A stretch of 64,000 nucleotides of DNA from Acidimicrobiia bacterium (lineage in GTDB: Bacteria; Actinomycetota; Acidimicrobiia; Acidimicrobiales; Aldehydirespiratoraceae): positions 177,007-241,006 of the forward strand of contig JAJEJB010000031.1 of assembly GCA_022828135.1 (NCBI GenBank), given 5' to 3'. The notes under the pieces are model-generated. The model had not been told where the DNA came from and searched no databases. It worked only from the letters and a program-made list of their open reading frames with translations. The translations under genes and the position numbers were made by a program. Below are positions 59,079 through 64,000 of this stretch, one piece after another (positions within the stretch are counted from its first letter, which is position 1; the number at the start of each line of letters is the position of its first letter).

Positions 59079-60298
59079 TTATCGACACGCTCAGATCGGT
59101 TCTGCGCTTCCGCCGGTTCGAGTTCAACGCGGCAAAGCGGCGCCTCCAGAGAGCGGCCAGCGTCGAAGACCTGCGCCGGATCGCCCGCCGCCGCCTTCCC
59201 GGCGGGGTGTTCGACTACATCGACGGGGGAGCCGAGGACGAGGTCGCGATGGACCGCAACACGCGCGGCTTCCGGGAACTCGAGTTCGTGCCTCGCGTCC
59301 TGCGCGACATGGGAAGCGTGGACACCACCGGCACCATTCTCGGACGCGAGGTGCCCTTCCCGCTGGTACTGGCGCCGACGGGCTTCACCCGGATCGCCCA
59401 CCCGCCCGGCGAGTTGGCCGTGGCCCGGGCGGCGGAGCGAGCCGGGCTTCCCTATTCGCTGTCGACAATGGGCACGAGGTCGGTGGAGGAGGTGGCTGCG
59501 GTCAGCAGCGGCTCGAAGTGGTTCCAGGTGTACGTCTGGCGCGACAAGGGCCTGCTCAAGGACATGATCTTGCGGGCTGCCGAGGCCGACTTCGAAGTGC
59601 TGTGCATCACGGTGGACGCGGCCATGCTGGGCCGGCGCGAGCGCGATGTGCGCCGGGGGTTCACCCTGCCTCCCAAGATGGGATTGGACATCGTCATGGA
59701 GGGCATGATCCGTCCCAGTTGGAGTCTGCGGTTCGCGTTCTCCGATCCGATCGAGTTCGCCAATGTCGCCGGCAACACCGACATCGACGGATCGACTGCG
59801 GTGGATCTGGCCGCCTTCATGAACGAGCAGTTCGATCCCACCCTGTCGTGGGAGGACGTGGAGTGGATGCGCTCGCTGTGGGACGGCCCGGTGCTGATCA
59901 AGGGCGTGCAGAGCGTGGCTGACGCGGTGATCGCTCGTGATCGGGGGCTCGATGGCATCGTGCTGTCCAACCACGGTGGCCGCCAACTCGACTCGGCCCC
60001 CTCCATCATCGAGCTCGTTCAACCGGTGGCTGAGGCGGTCGGCGGCGACCTCGACATCGTCTGCGACGGTGGCGTCCGCCGGGGCGGCGACATCGTCAAG
60101 GCGCTGGCCCTCGGAGCCACGTCGTGCATGATCGGCCGGCCCTACTTGTACGGGCTGGCTGCCGCCGGCGAGGAAGGCGTGGACTGGGTCATCGAGCACT
60201 TGCACACAGGCATGAAGCGAGACATGGCCCTGTGCGGCGCGGCGAGCGTGGCCGAACTGACTCCGGATCTGATCTACCGGGCCGACTCCGGGCGGTGA
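59075..60298 (+). CDS. FMN-dependent alpha-hydroxy-acid oxidase/dehydrogenase (LldD family)
   Basis: Oxidises an L-2-hydroxy acid such as lactate. The 407-aa protein has VFDYIDGGAEDE (about residues 48-59), FPLVLAPTGFTRIAHPPGE, YSLSTMGTRSVEEVAA, WFQVYVWRD, CITVDAAMLGRRERDVR and the active-site SNHGGRQLD (His about 298) followed by VCDGGVRRGGDIVKALALGA. All FMN and catalytic landmarks are present. It lies after an unknown coiled-coil gene, coupled by an ATGA overlap. Electron acceptor (oxygen, quinone or cytochrome) cannot be told. Confidence 0.92.
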   Translation: MIIDTLRSVLRFRRFEFNAAKRRLQRAASVEDLRRIARRRLPGGVFDYIDGGAEDEVAMDRNTRGFRELEFVPRVLRDMGSVDTTGTILGREVPFPLVLAPTGFTRIAHPPGELAVARAAERAGLPYSLSTMGTRSVEEVAAVSSGSKWFQVYVWRDKGLLKDMILRAAEADFEVLCITVDAAMLGRRERDVRRGFTLPPKMGLDIVMEGMIRPSWSLRFAFSDPIEFANVAGNTDIDGSTAVDLAAFMNEQFDPTLSWEDVEWMRSLWDGPVLIKGVQSVADAVIARDRGLDGIVLSNHGGRQLDSAPSIIELVQPVAEAVGGDLDIVCDGGVRRGGDIVKALALGATSCMIGRPYLYGLAAAGEEGVDWVIEHLHTGMKRDMALCGAASVAELTPDLIYRADSGR

Positions 60299-60436
60299 GT
60301 CGGTCTGCAACAGCCGCACCATCCGAAACCTAGAGAACCCCTACTGTTTGGGTTAGACATACTCACATAAATGTTGTAGCCTCTAAGCGAGTCAGTCAGG
60401 TACGGACCGCTTTCCGCGGTACAGGAGGCGTACACG

Positions 60437-61807
60437 GTGGGGGATAGGGAGCAGGCTCGCCATCATCTGCTGCCGCATTTCACGCGGGGCGACGCTTGGC
60501 GCCGCGATGACCTGGTCGTGATCGACCGCGGCGAGGGCTGCTACGTGTGGGACGCGGACGGGAACCGTTACCTGGACGCCCTTGCCGGCCTGTTCTGCAC
60601 CAATCTCGGTCACGGCCGCAGCGATCTCACCGCGGCTGCGTCCAAGCAGATGGACAAGCTCGCCTTCTACCCGAATTGGGGAATGGCCCACCCTTCGGCG
60701 ATACAGGCAGCGTCGATGATCGCCGCCGTTGCGCCGGGTGACCTCGACCGGGTGTTCTTTGTGAGTTCGGGATCTGAGGCAGTGGAATCGGCCCTGAAGT
60801 TCGCCCGCTGCTACCACTTGGCCAACGGCGAGGAGCGCCGCCACAAGGTGGTGGCCCGCCGGTGGGCCTACCACGGCACGACTTTGGGCGCCCTGGCACT
60901 GACGGGCATTCCCAACTTCCGGGACCCGTTCCTGCCGATGCTCGCCGACAACGTGCTCCGTGTTCCCAACACGTTGGAATGCGCCGCGGCGGGCGGCCGG
61001 CCCGCCCGGGAGCTCGACTGCGTGCAGGCGATCGAGGAGGCGATCGTCGCCGCTGGTCCCGACACCGTGGCCATGGTCATCGCCGAACCGGTGCAGAACG
61101 GTCGGGGGGCGCTCGTCCCGCCCGAGGGCTACTGGCAGGAGTTGCGCCGCATCTGCGATGCCTACGGCGTGCTGCTCTGCGCCGACGAGGTCATCAACTC
61201 CTTCGGGCGGCTGGGCCATTGGTTCGGCAGCGAGCGTTTCGGTGCTGCACCCGACATGATTACTTTCGCCAAAGGGGTCACCAGCGCCTACCAGCCCCTC
61301 GGAGGGCTGGTGGTGCGCGGCCCGCTCGTGGATCGCCTGTGGAACTCGCCGCTCGCCATGTATGTCCATGGCTCCACCTTCGGCGGCCACCCGGTGGCCA
61401 CTGCGGTTGCGGTGGCCAACATGACCGCCATGCGCGACGAGGACGTCTTCGGGCGCGTCCTGGCCAATGAGGATCGTCTCGGTGACGGCCTGCGGGCGCT
61501 GATGGAGTCTCACGCCTGCGTCAAGGACGTGAGGGGCACCGGCTACTTCTATTCCGTCGAGTTGATGCGCGATCGTGCCAAAGGGGTGGACCTCAACGAA
61601 GCGGAGGTCGCCGAGTTGCTTCCGGGCGGCCTGCTCGATCGGCTGGTTCGCTCCGCACGCGTGCTGGTGCGGCCCGACGGCAGGGGCGCAGTGATGCTAG
61701 CGGTGTCACCGCCGTTGGTGGCCGACGAGAACGTGATCGACGACCTGCTCGGTCGTCTCGACCAGGTGCTCGACCGCTTGGGCGGTTGGCTGAAGACCTC
61801 GACATGA
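60437..61807 (+). CDS. Class III (omega) aminotransferase
   Basis: PLP enzyme that transfers an amino group from an omega-amino compound to a 2-oxo acid. The GTG at 60437 follows GGAGG and gives 456 aa. Landmarks are LDALAGLFCTNLGHG, FVSSGSEAVESALKFAR (PLP phosphate loop), YHGTTLGALALTG, LCADEVINSFGRLG, and the PLP Lys in TFAKGVTSAYQPLGG (Lys about 280). The following gene is a TauA-like receptor, so taurine-pyruvate or similar substrates are plausible; beta-alanine, putrescine or other amines are not excluded. Confidence 0.9.
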   Translation: MGDREQARHHLLPHFTRGDAWRRDDLVVIDRGEGCYVWDADGNRYLDALAGLFCTNLGHGRSDLTAAASKQMDKLAFYPNWGMAHPSAIQAASMIAAVAPGDLDRVFFVSSGSEAVESALKFARCYHLANGEERRHKVVARRWAYHGTTLGALALTGIPNFRDPFLPMLADNVLRVPNTLECAAAGGRPARELDCVQAIEEAIVAAGPDTVAMVIAEPVQNGRGALVPPEGYWQELRRICDAYGVLLCADEVINSFGRLGHWFGSERFGAAPDMITFAKGVTSAYQPLGGLVVRGPLVDRLWNSPLAMYVHGSTFGGHPVATAVAVANMTAMRDEDVFGRVLANEDRLGDGLRALMESHACVKDVRGTGYFYSVELMRDRAKGVDLNEAEVAELLPGGLLDRLVRSARVLVRPDGRGAVMLAVSPPLVADENVIDDLLGRLDQVLDRLGGWLKTST

Positions 61808-61842
61808 GGCTTCGACATACCCAACGAATTGGAGGGATCCCC

Positions 61843-63885
61843 ATGAAACGACTATTGGCCTTACTGGCCGTACTGGTGCTCATTGCCGCCGCTTGCGGCG
61901 ACGATGAAGAAGCACCCGCCCCCGCCGATGGCGACGACACCACGGCTGCGGCCACCACCGACGACGATGCCGCACCAGCACCCGCTGACGAGATGATGCT
62001 GGACGAGTTGAATGTGGCCTACTTCTTGGAGTGGCCGACCGCGAACCAGGTGGCCCAGGCCAGGAAGACCTATGACGATGCGCTGGGTCTGACGGTGAAC
62101 TGGATCCCGTTCGCGTCGGGCGGTGACATGGCTCAGGCCATGGAGTCCGGCGACATCGACATCTCCTATTCGCAGGGCCTGACGCCGTTCGCGAACTTCG
62201 TGACCGGCGGCTCCGACCTGCTCTTGGTCGGTGTGGCCGTCAGCTACGCCGATGCCGACAACTGCGTCGCCAGCCCCGACTACGGCGTCACTGCGGACAA
62301 TGCGGCGGAGACGCTGGCGGGTCAGAGCATCTACACGCCGCTGGGCAACGTGACCCACTTCAAGCTGCTGAAGATGCTCGAGCATCTCGGTGTGGACACA
62401 TCCACGGTCGAGTTGATCCAGTCCGAGGGCGGCCCGGCCGCGGTGGCCGCGCTTGATTCGGGTGCGGTGGCCATGGCGTGCGCGTTCGGCGGTGCGGTGA
62501 ACCAGATGATCGCCAACGGCGGCAACCTGGTGATGACCGGCTCCGAGCAGGAGGCCATCGGCATCCGCGTCTTCGACATCATCTCCACCACCGGCACGTT
62601 CGCCGCGGAGCATCCCGGCATCGTGACCGGGTTCCTGCAGGTGACCGAGGACGCCAACGTGGCCTACAACGACGACCGGGGGCCGTTCATCGACGTCATC
62701 GCCGAGGCGGCCGGCATGGAGCGCGAGCCCACCATCGCGCTGCTGGATGCGTTCTCGTTCCCCGAGAAGGACGCCCAGCTGTCCGGAGCGTGGCTGGGCG
62801 GCACCGTCCAGCAGGTCATGAAGGACCAGATGGACTTCTTCGTCGCCCAGGGCGAGATCGACTCGGCCCTGGGAAGCTACGCCGACTTCGTCGACACCAG
62901 CTTCCTCGAAGCGGTCGAGGGCCGTGCCGGCGGAAGCATGGCTGCGGCCGACGAGATGATGCCGGACGAGTTGAATGTGGCCTACTTCTTGGAGTGGCCG
63001 ACGGCCAACCAGGTGGCCCAGGCGGAGCAGACCTATGACGCGGCTCTCGGCTTGACGGTGAACTGGATCCCGTTCGCGTCGGGCGGTGACATGGCTCAGG
63101 CCATGGAGTCCGGCGACATCGACATCTCCTATTCGCAGGGCCTGACCCCGTTCGCGAACTTCGTGACCGGCGGATCTGACCTGCTGCTGGTGGGTGTCGC
63201 CGTTTCCTACGCGGATGCTGACAACTGTGTGGCCAATCCCGACTACGGGATCACCGCGGACAACGCGGCGGAGACACTGGCCGGTCAGAGCATCTACACC
63301 CCGCTGGGCAACGTGACCCACTTCAAGCTGCTGAAGATGCTCGAGCACTTGGGAGTGGACACATCCACGGTTGAGTTGATCCAGTCCGAGGGCGGCCCGG
63401 CCGCAGTGGCCGCACTCGATTCGGGTGCGGTGGCCATGGCGTGCGCGTTCGGCGGTGCGGTGAACCAGATGATCGCCAACGGCGGGAACCTGGTGATGAC
63501 CGGCTCCGAGCAGGAGGCCATCGGCATACGCGTCTTCGACATCATCTCCACCACCGGCGACTTCGCTGACACCTACCCCAGCGTGATCACCGGCTTCCTG
63601 CAGGTGACCGAGGACGCCAACCGGGCCTACAACTCTGACCGGGCGCCGTTCATCGACACCATCGCAGAGGCGGCGGGCATGGACCGCGAGTCGACCATCG
63701 CTCTACTGGACGCGTTCTCGTTCCCCGAGAGCGACGTGCAGCTGTCCGGGGCGTGGCTCGGTGGCACCGTCCAGCAGGTCATGAAGGACCAGATGGACTT
63801 CTTCGTCGCCCAGGGCGAGATCGCTTCGGCTCTGGGAAGCTACGACGACTTCGTCGACACCAGCTTCCTCGAAGCCGTCAACTGA
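61843..63885 (+). CDS. TauA-like ABC substrate-binding lipoprotein with two tandem binding domains
   Basis: The ATG 61843 follows GGAGGG at 6 nt and gives 680 aa. The signal peptide ends in the lipobox IAAAC (Cys 18), followed by an acidic linker. Two complete SBP domains follow, each beginning ELNVAYFLEWPTANQVAQA and containing SGDIDISYSQGLTPF, YTPLGNVTHFKLLKMLEHLG and GTVQQVMKDQMDFF. By eye they differ at about 22 of some 305 positions. The fold and motifs match taurine/sulfonate (TauA) receptors. Permease and ATPase genes are not in the window and may lie beyond it. A doubled receptor domain could raise affinity or span two permeases. Confidence 0.9.
   Translation: MKRLLALLAVLVLIAAACGDDEEAPAPADGDDTTAAATTDDDAAPAPADEMMLDELNVAYFLEWPTANQVAQARKTYDDALGLTVNWIPFASGGDMAQAMESGDIDISYSQGLTPFANFVTGGSDLLLVGVAVSYADADNCVASPDYGVTADNAAETLAGQSIYTPLGNVTHFKLLKMLEHLGVDTSTVELIQSEGGPAAVAALDSGAVAMACAFGGAVNQMIANGGNLVMTGSEQEAIGIRVFDIISTTGTFAAEHPGIVTGFLQVTEDANVAYNDDRGPFIDVIAEAAGMEREPTIALLDAFSFPEKDAQLSGAWLGGTVQQVMKDQMDFFVAQGEIDSALGSYADFVDTSFLEAVEGRAGGSMAAADEMMPDELNVAYFLEWPTANQVAQAEQTYDAALGLTVNWIPFASGGDMAQAMESGDIDISYSQGLTPFANFVTGGSDLLLVGVAVSYADADNCVANPDYGITADNAAETLAGQSIYTPLGNVTHFKLLKMLEHLGVDTSTVELIQSEGGPAAVAALDSGAVAMACAFGGAVNQMIANGGNLVMTGSEQEAIGIRVFDIISTTGDFADTYPSVITGFLQVTEDANRAYNSDRAPFIDTIAEAAGMDRESTIALLDAFSFPESDVQLSGAWLGGTVQQVMKDQMDFFVAQGEIASALGSYDDFVDTSFLEAVN
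61987..63885 (+). repeat. In-frame tandem duplication of a 963-nt unit
   Basis: Unit 1 starts at 61987 and unit 2 at 62950, a shift of exactly 963 nt (321 codons). The duplication includes the (A)DEMM linker before the domain. DNA is nearly identical in the central part, with scattered synonymous changes, while the C-terminal lobe has diverged more. This suggests a fairly recent duplication or continued gene conversion. Confidence 0.95.
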
Positions 63886-63905
63886 CCTCCCCGTGAGGGG
63901 CGGGC

Positions 63906-63935
63906 GGGCGCCAGTGTCCGGAGCGCCCCCCCCCC
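63906..63935 (+). terminator. Hairpin and C-run after the TauA-like gene
   Basis: GGGCGC (63906-63911) pairs with GCGCCC (63923-63928) across an 11-nt loop, merging into a run of ten C at 63926-63935. There is no T-run, so it is a candidate for Rho-assisted or partial termination. No gene is seen from 63886 to the window end. Confidence 0.4.
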
Positions 63936-64000
63936 ACAGACCCCCACCCAGTCGCACCACAACGTTAGTGTGCGGGGTTAGATGCCGGCCCAAGGGGGAG

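Noticed and set aside
58718..60322. A 534-codon minus-strand frame
   Set aside because: Antisense to the hydroxyacid oxidase with its intact catalytic motifs; low-complexity and His/Val-rich.
61861..63348. A 495-codon minus-strand frame with internal repeats
   Set aside because: The repeats simply mirror the duplicated TauA-like gene on the other strand.

Overview
This is a GC-rich chromosomal window from an actinobacterium. Its core is the replication-origin locus of Actinomycetota: pcnA, a sigM-like ECF sigma factor with its anti-sigma, trxB, trxA, a cwlM-like gene, parB-parA-rsmG-jag-yidC-yidD-rnpA-rpmH on the minus strand, then dnaA-dnaN-recF-dciA-gyrB-gyrA-DUF3566-tRNA-Ile on the plus strand. 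The order closely follows the Mycobacterium tuberculosis origin region. The accessory genes (TRAP uptake, a glutamate-synthase-like methylamine-type cluster, Liv and Tau-type binding proteins) suggest a heterotroph feeding on small organic acids and amines. An Acidimicrobiia-like lineage is my best guess, but this is inference.

Layout. 1-5971 (minus): a gamma-glutamylmethylamide/glutamine synthetase-like gene, three split glutamate-synthase-domain genes, an unrecognised 151-aa protein and a SoxB-like FAD oxidoreductase cut by the window edge, probably an N-methylglutamate-type amine oxidation route. 6176-10201: MFS exporter, luciferase-like monooxygenase, APH-like kinase. 10280-14164 (minus): TRAP transporter with a TakP-like binding protein. 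14260-14727: lone PaaD-like protein. 14716-26710 (minus): one long array with acyl-CoA dehydrogenase, acyl-CoA ligase, LivH, LivM, a binding protein, LivF, LivG, a second paralogous binding protein, BioB, and a hidden 59-aa four-CxxC protein that resembles the biotin synthase auxiliary protein BsaP. 26732-30319 (minus): dnaB, rplI, rpsR, ssb, rpsF. 30549-34335 (minus): panB, DUF5318, pcnA, histone-deacetylase-like. 34387-40694 (plus): GNAT, DegV, sigma/anti-sigma, membrane protein, trxB, trxA, cwlM-like. 40720-46010 (minus) and 46420-56833 (plus) diverge from the origin. 56830-63885: dehydrogenase, HisN-like phosphatase (minus), hydroxyacid oxidase, class III aminotransferase and a TauA-like binding protein that is an in-frame tandem duplication.

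The most unusual features are: (1) the TauA-like lipoprotein made of two nearly identical binding domains; (2) two Liv-type lipoprotein receptors carrying long Ala/Glu helical stalks between the lipid anchor and the binding domain; (3) the BsaP-like small gene overlapping bioB and a convergent gene; (4) a CwlM-like protein lacking recognisable amidase zinc ligands and lacking an ATG/GTG/TTG start; (5) a sigM-like gene whose only well-placed start is ATT; (6) a dispersed repeat of about 60 nt in four copies, one of them inside the 5' end of a reading frame. No CRISPR array, insertion sequence or prophage was seen.
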